Shown: piece after piece, positions 1 to 8,962 of the stretch
Numbering within the stretch: the first letter of the stretch is position 1
Layout: each line of letters begins with the position of its first letter
NCBI RefSeq assembly: GCF_900102055.1
Contig: NZ_FNBA01000003.1
Span: 1-64,000 of the forward strand
Direction of reading: 5' to 3'
DNA: 64,000 bases
DNA from: Ulvibacter litoralis
GTDB taxonomy: Bacteria > Bacteroidota > Bacteroidia > Flavobacteriales > Flavobacteriaceae
Notes under the pieces: generated by a model
Databases searched by the model: none
The model's input: only the letters and a program-made list of their open reading frames with translations
Told to the model about the DNA's origin: nothing
Program-made: the position numbers and the translations under genes

Positions 1-1730
1 GACGGCGATGGAGTAACTGACGGCGATGAGATTATTGACGGAACCGACCCAACCGATCCTTGTGAATTTGTAGTAACAAGTCAAACAGTACCAACTTCTA
101 CCGTATGGAACGATTTAGATTGTGATAACGATGGTGTTACCAATGGTGATGAGATTGCCAATGGAACGGACCCACTAAATCCAGATACCGATGGCGATGG
201 AGTAACTGACGGCGATGAGATTATCGACGGAACCGACCCAACCGATCCTTGTGACTTCGATGTAACAAGTCAGACAGTAGATCCAAGTGCAGAATGGAAC
301 GATTTAGATTGTGATAATGACGGAATCAATAATGGTGACGAAGTTATCTTAGGAACTGATCCATTAAATCCAGATACAGATGGAGATGGAGTAACTGATG
401 GCGATGAGATTATCGACGGAACAGATCCAACTGACCCTTGTGAATTTGTGTTAGCGAGTCAAACAGTACCAACTAGTACCGTATGGAATGACTTAGACTG
501 TGATAATGACGGAATCAGTAATGGCGACGAGATTATCTTAGGAACCGATCCGCAGAATTCAGATACAGATGGTGATGGTGTAATTGACGGTGATGAAGTT
601 AACGATGGAACTGATCCTATTGATCCTTGTGACTTCGATGTAACAAGTCAGACAGTAGATCCAAGTGCAGAATGGAACGATTTAGATTGTGATGGTGATG
701 GAGTTACTAATGGTGATGAAATTGCTAATGGAACCGATCCAGGAGATTCTTGTTCATTCGTATTCACAAGTCAAACAACGACTCCTTCAAATGAATGGAA
801 TACGTTAGATTGTGATGGTGATGGAGTTGTAAATGGTATTGAAATCAGTAACGGTACAGATCCAACTGATCCTTGTGATTTCCTTGCGGAAAGTCAAACA
901 GTACCACCTTCTAACGAATGGAACGACCTTGATTGTGACGGAGACGGAGTTACTAATGGTGATGAGATTGCCGATGGAACCGATCCAACCGATCCTTGTT
1001 CATTCGTATTGGCAAGTCAAACAGTTGATCCAAGTGCCGTATGGAACGATTTAGACTGTGATAACGACGGAATCAGTAATGGAAACGAAGTTGTCTTAGG
1101 TACAGATCCACAGAATTCAGATACAGACGGAGACGGTGTGATAGATGGTGATGAAATTAACGATGGAACAGATCCTAATGACCCTTGTAGCTTCGATATA
1201 ACAAGTCAGACAGTAGATCCAAGCACAGAATGGAATGATCTTGACTGTGATGGTGATGGAGTAACCAATGGTGATGAAATTAACGATGGTACAGATCCGC
1301 AAAATGGATGTGACTTTGTGGAAGGAAGTCAAACATTACCTTCAACTACATGGAACGATCTTGATTGTGACGGTGATGGGATAACTAACGGTGATGAAAT
1401 TGCTGGAGGAACAGATCCTTATAACCCTTGTAGTTTCGATAGTACAAATCAGACATTACCAACAACTACAGTATGGAATGAACTTGATTGCGATAATGAT
1501 GGAGTAACCAACGGTGATGAAGTCAATGATGGTACAAACCCATTAGATCAGTGTGATTTTGTTCTAGAAAGTCAAACACTTCCAACGTCACAAGAATGGT
1601 TAGACTTTGATTGTGATGGAGATGGAGTAACCAACGGTGATGAGATTATTGATGGTACAGACCCATTAAGTGTTTGCGACTTCGATTATATGAGCCAAAC
1701 AGTATCGCCAACAGTTATATGGTTAAGCGC
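1..1730 (+). repeat. Tandem modular repeat array, 123-bp and 189-bp units
   Basis: The SQT codons recur at about 79, 268, 457, 646, 769, 892, 1015, 1204, 1327, 1447, 1570 and 1693. Spacings are 189 bp (63 codons) or 123 bp (41 codons), with one of 120. The 66-bp difference is one extra calcium-loop segment. Units are near-identical at DNA level in places, which points to recent duplication by recombination. Confidence 0.85.
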
Positions 1731-2157
1731 AGATTGTGATTGTGACGGTGCTGGTGACGGCATCCCTAACGGTGATGAGATGGGTGATGTGAATGGAAAT
1801 GGAATTCCAGATTTCTTAGAGTGTAATAATGGAGACATTACTTCTGAAGATAATCTTGATGTGTTTGATATCATGACGCCAAACGGTGATGGACTAAACG
1901 ATGTGTTTACAATTAGAGGTATCGATAAATACCCTAATAACACAGTTGAAATCTATAACAGATGGGGTGTGAAGGTATTCGAAACGAGAGAATATGGTGT
2001 TGGAGATAATTACTTCCGCGGAATCTCAAACGGAAGGGTAACCATTTCTGAAACAGAACAACTACCAGTAGGTACTTATTACTATGTGATAACATATGTA
2101 AATGATAATGGTGAAACCAAGAAAATGGCCGGTCCACTTTACATAAACAGAAATTAG
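1..2157 (+). CDS. Thrombospondin type 3 repeat adhesin with gliding-type C-terminal domain (5' end outside window)
   Basis: The frame is open from base 1, so the N-terminus lies upstream of the window. About twelve modules each begin near a Cys-x-Phe and SQT motif and carry aspartate-rich calcium loops such as [12 protein letters not shown], typical of thrombospondin type 3 repeats. Modules are 41 or 63 codons long; the longer ones hold one extra loop. The last 100 residues ([30 protein letters not shown]) are the CHU_C/gliding-associated type B sorting domain that directs export by the type IX secretion system and attachment to the cell surface. The PorP/SprF-like gene just downstream fits, because type B cargo is known to need a SprF-like partner. 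The likely role is a calcium-stabilised surface adhesin; the ligand is unknown. Confidence 0.9.
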   Translation, partial: DGDGVTDGDEIIDGTDPTDPCEFVVTSQTVPTSTVWNDLDCDNDGVTNGDEIANGTDPLNPDTDGDGVTDGDEIIDGTDPTDPCDFDVTSQTVDPSAEWNDLDCDNDGINNGDEVILGTDPLNPDTDGDGVTDGDEIIDGTDPTDPCEFVLASQTVPTSTVWNDLDCDNDGISNGDEIILGTDPQNSDTDGDGVIDGDEVNDGTDPIDPCDFDVTSQTVDPSAEWNDLDCDGDGVTNGDEIANGTDPGDSCSFVFTSQTTTPSNEWNTLDCDGDGVVNGIEISNGTDPTDPCDFLAESQTVPPSNEWNDLDCDGDGVTNGDEIADGTDPTDPCSFVLASQTVDPSAVWNDLDCDNDGISNGNEVVLGTDPQNSDTDGDGVIDGDEINDGTDPNDPCSFDITSQTVDPSTEWNDLDCDGDGVTNGDEINDGTDPQNGCDFVEGSQTLPSTTWNDLDCDGDGITNGDEIAGGTDPYNPCSFDSTNQTLPTTTVWNELDCDNDGVTNGDEVNDGTNPLDQCDFVLESQTLPTSQEWLDFDCDGDGVTNGDEIIDGTDPLSVCDFDYMSQTVSPTVIWLSADCDCDGAGDGIPNGDEMGDVNGNGIPDFLECNNGDITSEDNLDVFDIMTPNGDGLNDVFTIRGIDKYPNNTVEIYNRWGVKVFETREYGVGDNYFRGISNGRVTISETEQLPVGTYYYVITYVNDNGETKKMAGPLYINRN

Positions 2158-2171
2158 AAATTATAGAAAAT

Positions 2172-2198
2172 GCCTGTCGGATGATGCATTCGACAGGC
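2172..2198. other. Inverted repeat between adhesin and porP genes
   Basis: GCCTGTCG at 2172-2179 is matched by CGACAGGC at 2191-2198 around an 11-base loop. No T-run follows, so it is not a classical terminator. It could be an mRNA-stabilising or attenuating hairpin within the operon. Confidence 0.5.
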
Positions 2199-2212
2199 TA
2201 AACATAAACGAT

Positions 2213-3169
2213 ATGAGAAATAATAAACTAACTCTTTTGGTGCTTTTCGTCCTAGGATTGTACGCAAATATCGCCTCTGCACAGCAAGATGCTCAATATA
2301 CTCAGTATATGTATAATACATTGAGTGTAAATCCAGCATATGCAGGAGCTAGAGATGTATTTAGTTTTGTAGGACTGTATAGAAATCAATGGTTTGGTAA
2401 TAACATCAAAGGAACCCCAAAAACATTTACAGCATCTGTGCACTCGCCAATTGCAAAAAATGTTTCCTTAGGTCTTAATGCGGTTCGCGATGAAATCTTT
2501 ATTACACAAGAAACCTATTTAGATTTAGATTTTAGTTATACACTTCATGTTTCAGATGAAGCGCGTTTAAACTTAGGTATTAAAGGAGGGGCGCATTTAT
2601 TAGATGTAGACACACAGCGTGCTTACGAAGGCGCATACAATCCAGGAGATCCAGATGCGGAAGTATTTATAGATAATAAGTTTTCTCCTCAATTTGGAGT
2701 TGGAGCTTATTATTTTACGAATAATTTTTACTTAGGATTAAGTGCTCCAAACATTTTAGAAACGGAACATTTTGACGAATCTTCAGTAGATCCAAATAGC
2801 ACATCTAGTGCAACTGCTAAGGAAAAAATCAATTTTTACCTTACTTCAGGGTATGTTTTCGATCTTAATGAAGACATCAAATTTAAACCAGCAGTATTGA
2901 CGAAATTAGTTGAAGGAGCTCCGTTACAGGTAGACCTTTCCGCAAACTTTTTGGTAAATGAAAAATTTACGCTTGGAGCTGCTTATCGATGGAGTGCTGC
3001 ATTAAGTGCGATGGTTGGATTTCAAATTTCTGAAGAGTTGATGTTAGGTTTGGCATACGACCGTGAAACTACCGAGCTTACACAATACAACAATGGGTCT
3101 TTTGAGGTTTTCTTGCGATACGAGATATTTAAGAACTCTAAAAATATGGTTTCTCCAAGATTCTTTTAA
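2213..3169 (+). CDS. PorP/SprF family type IX secretion membrane protein
   Basis: This 318-residue protein starts with a signal peptide (about residues 1-23, ending ASAQ). It then shows the family hallmark QYTQYMYNTLSVNPAYAG near residues 28-45, followed by alternating beta-strand segments of an outer-membrane barrel. The family includes PorP of the T9SS and SprF, which is needed for secretion of SprB-type adhesins. It lies 55 bp after a type B sorting-domain adhesin and 20 bp before an OmpA-family gene, the usual three-gene arrangement in flavobacteria. It probably helps export or anchor the upstream adhesin. The exact paralogue (PorP, SprF or RemF-like) cannot be told from sequence alone. 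Confidence 0.9.
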   Translation: MRNNKLTLLVLFVLGLYANIASAQQDAQYTQYMYNTLSVNPAYAGARDVFSFVGLYRNQWFGNNIKGTPKTFTASVHSPIAKNVSLGLNAVRDEIFITQETYLDLDFSYTLHVSDEARLNLGIKGGAHLLDVDTQRAYEGAYNPGDPDAEVFIDNKFSPQFGVGAYYFTNNFYLGLSAPNILETEHFDESSVDPNSTSSATAKEKINFYLTSGYVFDLNEDIKFKPAVLTKLVEGAPLQVDLSANFLVNEKFTLGAAYRWSAALSAMVGFQISEELMLGLAYDRETTELTQYNNGSFEVFLRYEIFKNSKNMVSPRFF

Positions 3170-3189
3170 TAGACAAAACTTACTCGAAC

Positions 3190-5142
3190 ATGAAAAATAT
3201 ACTTAAACTATTTTTAGCTTTTACGTTTTTAACTTCATCGCTAGTAAGCGCCCAAGAAGGGAAAATTAAAAAAGGAAATAAAGAATACAACGAAAATGCA
3301 TTTATTGATGCGCAACAAGCCTATTTAAAAGTTGTTGAAAATGGATTTAAAACTCAAGATGTGCTGCAAAAGTTAGGAGATTCCTATTACTTTACAGCAG
3401 ACTATGAGAATGCTACCAAATGGTATGAAGAACTATACAATAGTTATGGGCCCTCTGTGAGTCCAGATTACTTGTACAGATATGCGCAGTCTTTAAAGAG
3501 TTTGAGACGTTATAGAGCTTCAGACAATATCATGGAAAAATTTTATGCAATTAACGGAAACGATAATCGTGCGGTATTTTTTGCAAACGAAAGAGGATAT
3601 TTAAAACAGATTTCTGAAGCACCTCGTTTTGAAGTAGCCAAAGTAAACTTCAATACAAAACTTTCAGATTTTGCACCTTCTTACTATATAGACAAATTGG
3701 TATTTGCTTCAAATGGACAAAAAAAATCAGAAAAACCAAGAACTCATAACTGGAATGATCAGCCTTTTCTAGACTTATATTCAATTTCCGTAGAAGCTTC
3801 CGAAGAGAGTGTTGAAGCATTTAGTGGAAAAGTAAATACTAAATTTCACGAATCTACAGCGGTATTTACCAAAGATGGAGAAGCGGTTTATTTTACAAGA
3901 AACAACTATACAAAAGGAAATTATAAAAAAGATGCCAACGGAACCAATCGTTTGAAGCTTTATAGAGGTAAAAAACAAGAAAACGGAAATTGGGATATCG
4001 AAGAGCTACCCTTCAATAATAACGAATACTCAGTGGCACACCCAGCATTAAGTGTTGACGAAAAAACATTGTACTTTGCGAGTGACATGCCTGGAGGAAA
4101 AGGGGCATCAGATTTATATAAAGTTACCATTACTGATGAAGGATTTTCAGTTCCAGAAAGTTTAGGCGACGGAATTAATACCAAAGAAAGAGAAACATTT
4201 CCGTTTGTAAGTTCAGACAACAAATTGTACTTCGCTTCAGATGGACATGTTGGTCTTGGCGGACTAGATATTTTTGTGACGGAAATTGATGGAGAAAACC
4301 ATTTTAAAAAAGTGTACAACCTAGGAGCACCACTTAATAGCCCTTTTGATGATTTTACATTTATCATTAATGCCGCTACAGATACAGGTTATTTCGCTTC
4401 CAACAGAAAAGGAGGCGTAGGCGACGATGATATCTATAGCTTTAAAAGAACAGCACCGCTTGTGATTACTTGCGATCAAGTTGTGGATGGGTTTATCTTA
4501 GATGAAACAAGTAAAGAGCCAATAGCTGCTGCTAAAGTTGTTTTGTTAGATGAAAATAATACAGTTGTTTCTGAAAGTACTTCGGAAGCTAACGGTCATT
4601 TTACGTTCAATTTAGAATGTGTAAAAGCCTACTCAGTTCGTGCTACGAAAGAAGGGTTTTCAACTGAAGAAAAGTCGTTTGCCTCTTCAGAAACAAATAA
4701 AACTGTAATTGAAAAAACACTACTGCTTAAAAAAGGAAAAGATTTAAATGTTTCTCCCATTGGTATAGGAAGTGATTTAGCAAAATTATTAAATTTAAGT
4801 CCGATTAATTTTGATTTAAATCGATACAATATTAGACCAGACGCAGCTGTTGAGTTGCAAAAAGTAATCGCGGTTTTAAATGAATACCCAACAATGAAAA
4901 TTGATGTGCGTTCGCATACCGATAGCCGTGGAAGAGATTCGTACAATAAAACGTTATCGCAAAAACGTGCGCAAGCAACAATGGATTACATTGTAAAAGA
5001 AGGCGGTATCGATAGAACGAGAATAACAGGCATGGGATACGGGGAAACGACACTGCTTAATCATTGTTCAAATGGTGTAAAATGTGAAGATTACGTTCAT
5101 GAACAAAACAGAAGATCAGAGTTTATTGTAGTCGAAAATTAA
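3190..5142 (+). CDS. OmpA family protein with PD40 propeller and carboxypeptidase-regulatory domain
   Basis: The product is 650 residues with a signal peptide (about 1-21, ending VSAQ). A TPR-like helical part (about 25-110) is followed by WD40-like PD40 propeller blades (about 150-430, with repeated LYFASD motifs). A carboxypeptidase-regulatory-like beta sandwich comes next (about 435-515, VVDGFILDETSKEPIAAAKV). An OmpA/MotB peptidoglycan-binding domain ends it (about 530-650, NFDLNRYNIRP and HTDSRGRDSYN). This architecture matches periplasmic, peptidoglycan-linked partners of the T9SS and gliding machinery such as PorE-like proteins. Being last in the adhesin-PorP-OmpA run, it probably tethers the outer-membrane partner to the cell wall. 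Confidence 0.9.
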   Translation: MKNILKLFLAFTFLTSSLVSAQEGKIKKGNKEYNENAFIDAQQAYLKVVENGFKTQDVLQKLGDSYYFTADYENATKWYEELYNSYGPSVSPDYLYRYAQSLKSLRRYRASDNIMEKFYAINGNDNRAVFFANERGYLKQISEAPRFEVAKVNFNTKLSDFAPSYYIDKLVFASNGQKKSEKPRTHNWNDQPFLDLYSISVEASEESVEAFSGKVNTKFHESTAVFTKDGEAVYFTRNNYTKGNYKKDANGTNRLKLYRGKKQENGNWDIEELPFNNNEYSVAHPALSVDEKTLYFASDMPGGKGASDLYKVTITDEGFSVPESLGDGINTKERETFPFVSSDNKLYFASDGHVGLGGLDIFVTEIDGENHFKKVYNLGAPLNSPFDDFTFIINAATDTGYFASNRKGGVGDDDIYSFKRTAPLVITCDQVVDGFILDETSKEPIAAAKVVLLDENNTVVSESTSEANGHFTFNLECVKAYSVRATKEGFSTEEKSFASSETNKTVIEKTLLLKKGKDLNVSPIGIGSDLAKLLNLSPINFDLNRYNIRPDAAVELQKVIAVLNEYPTMKIDVRSHTDSRGRDSYNKTLSQKRAQATMDYIVKEGGIDRTRITGMGYGETTLLNHCSNGVKCEDYVHEQNRRSEFIVVEN

Positions 5143-5166
5143 AGATTACTACAATTAATTGTAAAT

Positions 5167-5200
5167 AAAAAACCCACGCAACTTGCGTGGGTTTTTATTT
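5167..5200. terminator. Bidirectional rho-independent terminator
   Basis: The stem AAACCCACGC / GCGTGGGTTT surrounds the loop AACTT. A-rich and T-rich flanks lie on both sides. It sits between the convergent OmpA gene (+) and the small lipoprotein gene (-). Confidence 0.9.
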
Positions 5201-5219
5201 TTATAAGAGCTACTAGGGA

Positions 5220-5555
5220 TTAATGATCTCCTTTAATAGCGTCTTTAGTGTCTTTAGCACCTTTTTGAATTGCATCACCAGCGTCTTTTACAGCACCTTC
5301 AGTTGCGTCTTTAGCATCTTTTAATGCATCTCCAGTTGCATCAACTGCATCTTCAATAGCATCTCCAGTTGCATCGGTAGCGTCTTCAATAGCGTCACCT
5401 GCATCTTCCATTGCATCTTTAGTCGTGTCTGCTGCATCTTCCATTACTTCTTCCATAGAATCAGCTGCATCTTCAGCTTTTTTTTCTGTATCTCTACAAG
5501 AGTAAACAGATGCGATTAAACATACTGAAGCAAAAGTTAAAATTAATTTTTTCAT
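5220..5555 (-). CDS. Small LEA-like lipoprotein with 11-residue repeats
   Basis: The 111-residue product has a lipoprotein signal (MKKLILTFASVCL, lipobox SVYSC, cysteine near residue 20). The rest is a low-complexity Ala/Asp-rich amphipathic helix. It shows an 11-residue period: DATGDAIEDAV, DATGDALKDAK, DATEGAVKDAG, DAIQKGAKDTK. Hendecads like these are typical of LEA-type and apolipoprotein-like helices that associate with membranes or protect against desiccation stress. Function is inferred only. It is a single gene, convergent with the OmpA gene across a shared terminator. Confidence 0.75.
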   Translation of the reverse strand: MKKLILTFASVCLIASVYSCRDTEKKAEDAADSMEEVMEDAADTTKDAMEDAGDAIEDATDATGDAIEDAVDATGDALKDAKDATEGAVKDAGDAIQKGAKDTKDAIKGDH

Positions 5556-5693
5556 TGTTGATATAAATTAGTGATTAATAGTGGGTAAAAGTACTTATTT
5601 TTTTAATACAACAACCTTTCAAAGGCAAATGTTACGCTTATAAAATATTTTTTTTTAACATTTACCGATTCTTCGGAAAAAATCCACTATTAC

Positions 5694-5724
5694 TTGGAAA
5701 TATTCCAAAAATAGTATAAATTTG
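5694..5724 (+). promoter_or_regulatory. Promoter with overlapping palindromic operator for the S24 regulator
   Basis: TTGGAA (5694-5699) and TTCCAA (5703-5708) form a perfect inverted repeat around ATA. Its first TTG is a -33 element. Twenty bases on is TATAAATTTG, which contains an exact TAnnTTTG -7 element (5717-5724). The start codon at 5728 lies so close that the transcript would be nearly leaderless. A repressor bound at the palindrome would cover the -33 box, so autoregulation is likely. Confidence 0.65.
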
Positions 5725-5727
5725 AGT

Positions 5728-6498
5728 ATGGATAAAGATCTTTCAATAGAAGCAAAGCGTTTTAAAAAAGTGCGAGAGGCTTTGCATTATACCCAGCAAT
5801 CATTTGCAGAGGTGATTGGTATAAAGGGAAGTACGGCAGATATCGAACGCGGTAAAACCAAAGTTTCTGGTAAAGTTGTCATGGAATTGCTTCGACAGTT
5901 TAATATTAACCCCTTATGGCTTTTTGGAAAAAGCTTTACACAATATATTTCTATACATGGGGATGATGTAAGCCCAAAAGTAATTACGGTAGATGCTTCC
6001 GAAAAAGAAACCATCCTTTTGGTCAATCAAAAAGCCGCTGCAGGGTATCCGCATAACATTCAAGATGTCGATTGGTATGAAACATTGCCTGCCTTTTCCA
6101 TTCCTTTGCCAGAATACAGAAATGCAACCTATCGCGGTTTTCAGGTTGAAGGAGATAGCATGTTGCCTAATATTAGACCCAATGAATGGGTTTTAGGAAG
6201 AGCAGTGCCCAGTATTTCCGAAGCTAGTGATAGTAAAATCTATATCGTAGTTTTAAAAGATTCTGTTTTGGTAAAAAAACTTCAGAAAGTACCTAATATG
6301 CCAGAAAAAGTGAAGCTTATTTCTCTTAATGAAGAGTACCTTCCAATTAATATTAATATTCAAGATATTCAGGAGTTGTGGTTGGTAAATAGCAAACTTA
6401 CTTTTGGAATCGACGAACCTTCAGACAGTACTTTATTACGGCAATTGCAAGAGTCTATGAATGAATTAAAAGGTCAAATACGAAACCTAAACACATAA
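5728..6498 (+). CDS. LexA-like HTH/S24 autocleaving transcriptional repressor
   Basis: The 256-residue protein has an N-terminal XRE-type helix-turn-helix (about 8-65, YTQQSFAEVIGIKGSTADIE) and a C-terminal S24 peptidase domain. LexA/CI-type hallmarks are present. There is a scissile Ala105-Gly106 in AAAGYP, the catalytic Ser144 in EGDSM, and a candidate lysine at 183 or 184 in VLVKK, 39-40 residues later. A short coiled-coil tail (about 235-256) follows. I chose ATG 5728 over the in-frame TTG at 5722 because that TTG is part of the -7 promoter element. It is a likely stress-responsive repressor with its own operator upstream; the stimulus and other targets are unknown. Confidence 0.88.
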   Translation: MDKDLSIEAKRFKKVREALHYTQQSFAEVIGIKGSTADIERGKTKVSGKVVMELLRQFNINPLWLFGKSFTQYISIHGDDVSPKVITVDASEKETILLVNQKAAAGYPHNIQDVDWYETLPAFSIPLPEYRNATYRGFQVEGDSMLPNIRPNEWVLGRAVPSISEASDSKIYIVVLKDSVLVKKLQKVPNMPEKVKLISLNEEYLPININIQDIQELWLVNSKLTFGIDEPSDSTLLRQLQESMNELKGQIRNLNT

Positions 6499-6500
6499 AA

Positions 6501-6530
6501 AAAGAGGCTTAGTTATAAGCCTCTTTTTTT
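6501..6530. terminator. Bidirectional rho-independent terminator
   Basis: The stem AAAGAGGCTTA / TAAGCCTCTTT encloses a short loop, with a T-run on one side and an A-run on the other. It separates the S24 regulator (+) from the convergent small lipoprotein (-). Confidence 0.9.
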
Positions 6531-6545
6531 TACAATACTGATGTA

Positions 6546-6797
6546 TTAGTTATCATCAGTCATATCGGTTTCTTTGATTTTGGTGTTACCCTCATCATCC
6601 GTTTTAATTTTCACTTTTTTGTCGTCGGTTTCCATTTTAATTTTTGTTTCACCGTCGTCTTTTTTAACTTTAATGTCAGCGCCTTCATCTCGCATTTCTT
6701 CAATAAGAGCTTCTTTTTCAGATTTTTGCTCTCTACAAGAAGTAAAAGATGTGGTCAAGAATGTTGCGGTAAGCGCAATAAAAATTAACTTTTTCAT
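6546..6797 (-). CDS. Small charged lipoprotein, function unknown
   Basis: The product is 83 residues with a type II signal (MKKLIFIALTATFLTTSFTSC, cysteine at 21) followed by a Lys/Asp/Glu-rich hydrophilic tail. The tail has short repeated motifs (KVKKDDGETKIK, KVKIKTDDEGNTKIK). I recognise no family. The sequence after the cysteine, CREQ, resembles the CRDT of the lipoprotein at 5220-5555, so both are probably outer-membrane lipoproteins. An open frame on the opposite strand here is only a shadow. Confidence 0.65.
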   Translation of the reverse strand: MKKLIFIALTATFLTTSFTSCREQKSEKEALIEEMRDEGADIKVKKDDGETKIKMETDDKKVKIKTDDEGNTKIKETDMTDDN

Positions 6798-6911
6798 AAT
6801 AGATGGTTTTAATTATGGTTCAAATGTAAAACCCTTAAAAGTTAATTTTTCATAATCAATAGCTAATAATTTAATAAATATTGCGTAAAACACATAAAAT
6901 TAACAAAATAA

Positions 6912-7565
6912 ATGAATTTTAATAAATTGTTTAATTTTCTTCGGAAGCTTCAGAAAAACAATTCAAAAGAGTGGATGGATGCCAACCGTAAAGAATACTT
7001 TGAAGTCAGAGATTTTTATATTGCTTGGTTGCAAACAATGAATGATACCCTCGCAACAATCGATGCAGACTATTTTGATACGCCTGGTAAGAAAGCTATT
7101 AATAGAATAAATAACAACCTATTATATCACCCCAATAAGCCTACGTACAAAGATCATTTTGGAGCGGGATTAGACCAACGCAGCAAACAAGGTGATTTTT
7201 ATATTGAGTTAGGTGTTCATGGATCTTTTATAGGTGGCGGTTACTGGCATCCTTCTTCTAAATTATTGAAAAGCATTCGGGAAGCCATAGATTATGATGG
7301 GGACGTTTTACAGGAAATTCTTCAGAAAAAAAGCTTCAAAAAGATGTTTGGCGGTCTCATTGAAAGTGAGTCGTTAAAAACGGCACCGAAAGGCTTTTCA
7401 ACAGACCATAAACACATCGATTTATTACGGCGTAAGTCGTTTGCGGTGGGTTGTTCTTTTTCCGAAGCAGACGTGTGTAACGCTAATTTTAATGAAAAAG
7501 TAATTGCAGTGTATCAAGAATTGCTGCCTTTCCGAAGGTATTTAAATAACGCCGTTAGTGTTTAG
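6912..7565 (+). CDS. DUF2461 family protein
   Basis: This 217-residue protein matches the DUF2461 (TIGR02453) family. The N-terminus has FLRKLQKNNSKEWMDANRKE, followed by the DP-GK-type motif DTPGKKAINRINNN and the central YKDHFGAG and FYIELGVHGSFIGGG strands. The family is widespread and its biochemical role is unknown. The length is normal. It ends 1 bp before the convergent waaA stop with no visible terminator between them. Confidence 0.85.
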   Translation: MNFNKLFNFLRKLQKNNSKEWMDANRKEYFEVRDFYIAWLQTMNDTLATIDADYFDTPGKKAINRINNNLLYHPNKPTYKDHFGAGLDQRSKQGDFYIELGVHGSFIGGGYWHPSSKLLKSIREAIDYDGDVLQEILQKKSFKKMFGGLIESESLKTAPKGFSTDHKHIDLLRRKSFAVGCSFSEADVCNANFNEKVIAVYQELLPFRRYLNNAVSV

Positions 7566-7566
7566 C

Positions 7567-8850
7567 TTAAGCGTTCGTTTTGCTTTTTAAGGAGTCTAGT
7601 TTTTCAATATAATCCATTACCGTTTTAGTGGCTCCAGTATTGTTATTGATAAAATGTCCAGCAATCATTCCTGTTTTATTTCTGAAAGAAGCGTTGTTGG
7701 TTAATTTTTCTAGTATTTCGGTACATTCTTGTGCATTCGAAACAGAAAATAATCCGGCCAATTGTTGTAGTTTTTTAGCTTCTGGGAATTTCTCGAAATT
7801 TTTACCAATCACAATCGGAACCCCAAAAGTAGCAGGTTCTAGAATATTATGTAATCCCGTAGCGCCCATCGCACCTCCCACATACGCAATGTCTGCGTAG
7901 TTGTATATTTTGGTAAGCAATCCTACCATATCGATAATGAATACGTTTGCTTCGGAAAGGTTTTTAGTTTTTTTTACTTCGGAAAGTGATATCACTTCAG
8001 AATATAAGGCTGTTTTTTTCTGAATGTTTTTTCTGAAGGTATGTATTTTTGAAGGTTCAATTTTATGCGGTGCAATCACAAATTTTACATTTTCTGAAGC
8101 TGCATTGATAGAGTCTAATAATACGACTTCGTCTTCTGTCCAGGTGCTTCCGCAGACAATACACAGCGAATCTCCCTTAAATTGCTCCATAAAATCCAGT
8201 GTGTTGTTCTGTTCAATTTGGTGCGAAACTCGATCAAAACGAGTATCGCCACTTACCGTAAAATTGGAAATTCCAATACTAGAAAGTAAGTCTTTCGAAT
8301 TTTCATTTTGCAAAAACAAATGGTCAAAAGTGCCAAGTGCTTTTCGCATAAATCCGCCATAAGGTTTAAAAAAGGATTGTTTAGATCGAAATAATCCAGA
8401 GACCAACAGCGTCGGAATCTTATTTTTTTGAAGTTCGAAAAGGTAATTAGGCCAAAATTCATATTTGATGAATATTGCTAACGAGGGATTTGTAGCCGCT
8501 ATAAATTTTTTCGCATTTTGAAGGGTGTCTAAGGGCAAATACACAACAACATCGGCAATAGGGTCCTTTTTCTTAACCTCGTATCCCGATGGAGAAAAAA
8601 AGGAAACCACAATTTTATGGTTTGGAAGTAGTTGTTTACAAGCATTCATGATAGGAACGCCTTGTTCAAACTCTCCCAAAGAAGCGCAATGAAACCAAAG
8701 GGTTGTCTCGTTGGGAGCTATGTTTTCAGAAAGCGTATTAAAAACATCCTTTCTTCCAGAAACAAAAAGCTTCATCTTTTTACTAAAAAGAGGTAAGATG
8801 CCTATAAAAAGGCTCGTGATTTTTATTAAAATGGTGTATAATATCCGCAT
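7567..8850 (-). CDS. waaA: 3-deoxy-D-manno-octulosonic acid transferase
   Basis: The 427-residue enzyme transfers Kdo from CMP-Kdo to lipid IV-A during lipid A-core assembly at the inner membrane. An N-terminal hydrophobic anchor (about 1-22) is followed by the first Rossmann domain with the conserved catalytic-base region WFHCASLGEFEQG (about 53-65). The donor-side motifs VCGSTWTEDE, GGAMGATGLHNILEPA and GVPIVIGKNFEKFPEA follow. Length and motif order match the GT30 family. It is divergent from the sugar aminotransferase gene at 8963. Confidence 0.93.
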   Translation of the reverse strand: MRILYTILIKITSLFIGILPLFSKKMKLFVSGRKDVFNTLSENIAPNETTLWFHCASLGEFEQGVPIMNACKQLLPNHKIVVSFFSPSGYEVKKKDPIADVVVYLPLDTLQNAKKFIAATNPSLAIFIKYEFWPNYLFELQKNKIPTLLVSGLFRSKQSFFKPYGGFMRKALGTFDHLFLQNENSKDLLSSIGISNFTVSGDTRFDRVSHQIEQNNTLDFMEQFKGDSLCIVCGSTWTEDEVVLLDSINAASENVKFVIAPHKIEPSKIHTFRKNIQKKTALYSEVISLSEVKKTKNLSEANVFIIDMVGLLTKIYNYADIAYVGGAMGATGLHNILEPATFGVPIVIGKNFEKFPEAKKLQQLAGLFSVSNAQECTEILEKLTNNASFRNKTGMIAGHFINNNTGATKTVMDYIEKLDSLKSKTNA

Positions 8851-8910
8851 AAGGTAAAACCTAAGTGCTAAAATACGCTTCTTTGCGTAATTACATTGCT
8901 TGCCGTTTTC

Positions 8911-8918
8911 TATTTTTG
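8911..8918 (+). promoter_or_regulatory. Putative -7 promoter element for the aminotransferase-galE pair
   Basis: TATTTTTG is an exact TAnnTTTG match 44 bp upstream of the chosen start at 8963. No well-spaced -33 TTG was found, so support is moderate. Confidence 0.45.
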
Positions 8919-8962
8919 TAATTTTACGATACTATAAGATTACTATTTTTTCAATAAAGAAT

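Noticed and set aside
1-1730. Possible CRISPR-like direct repeats
   Set aside because: Repeats are coding, 123-189 bp apart, and translate to calcium-loop modules; no cas genes or unique spacers are present.
3960-4367. Minus-strand frame of 135 codons inside the OmpA-family gene
   Set aside because: It is a shadow of a well-supported gene with no promoter, ribosome site or recognisable product.
5722-5728. TTG start for the S24 regulator
   Set aside because: The TTG is the last part of an exact TAnnTTTG -7 element; ATG 5728 is the better start.
6574-6855. Open frame opposite the small charged lipoprotein
   Set aside because: It is antisense to a gene with a clear lipoprotein signal and has Ser/Phe-rich shadow composition.
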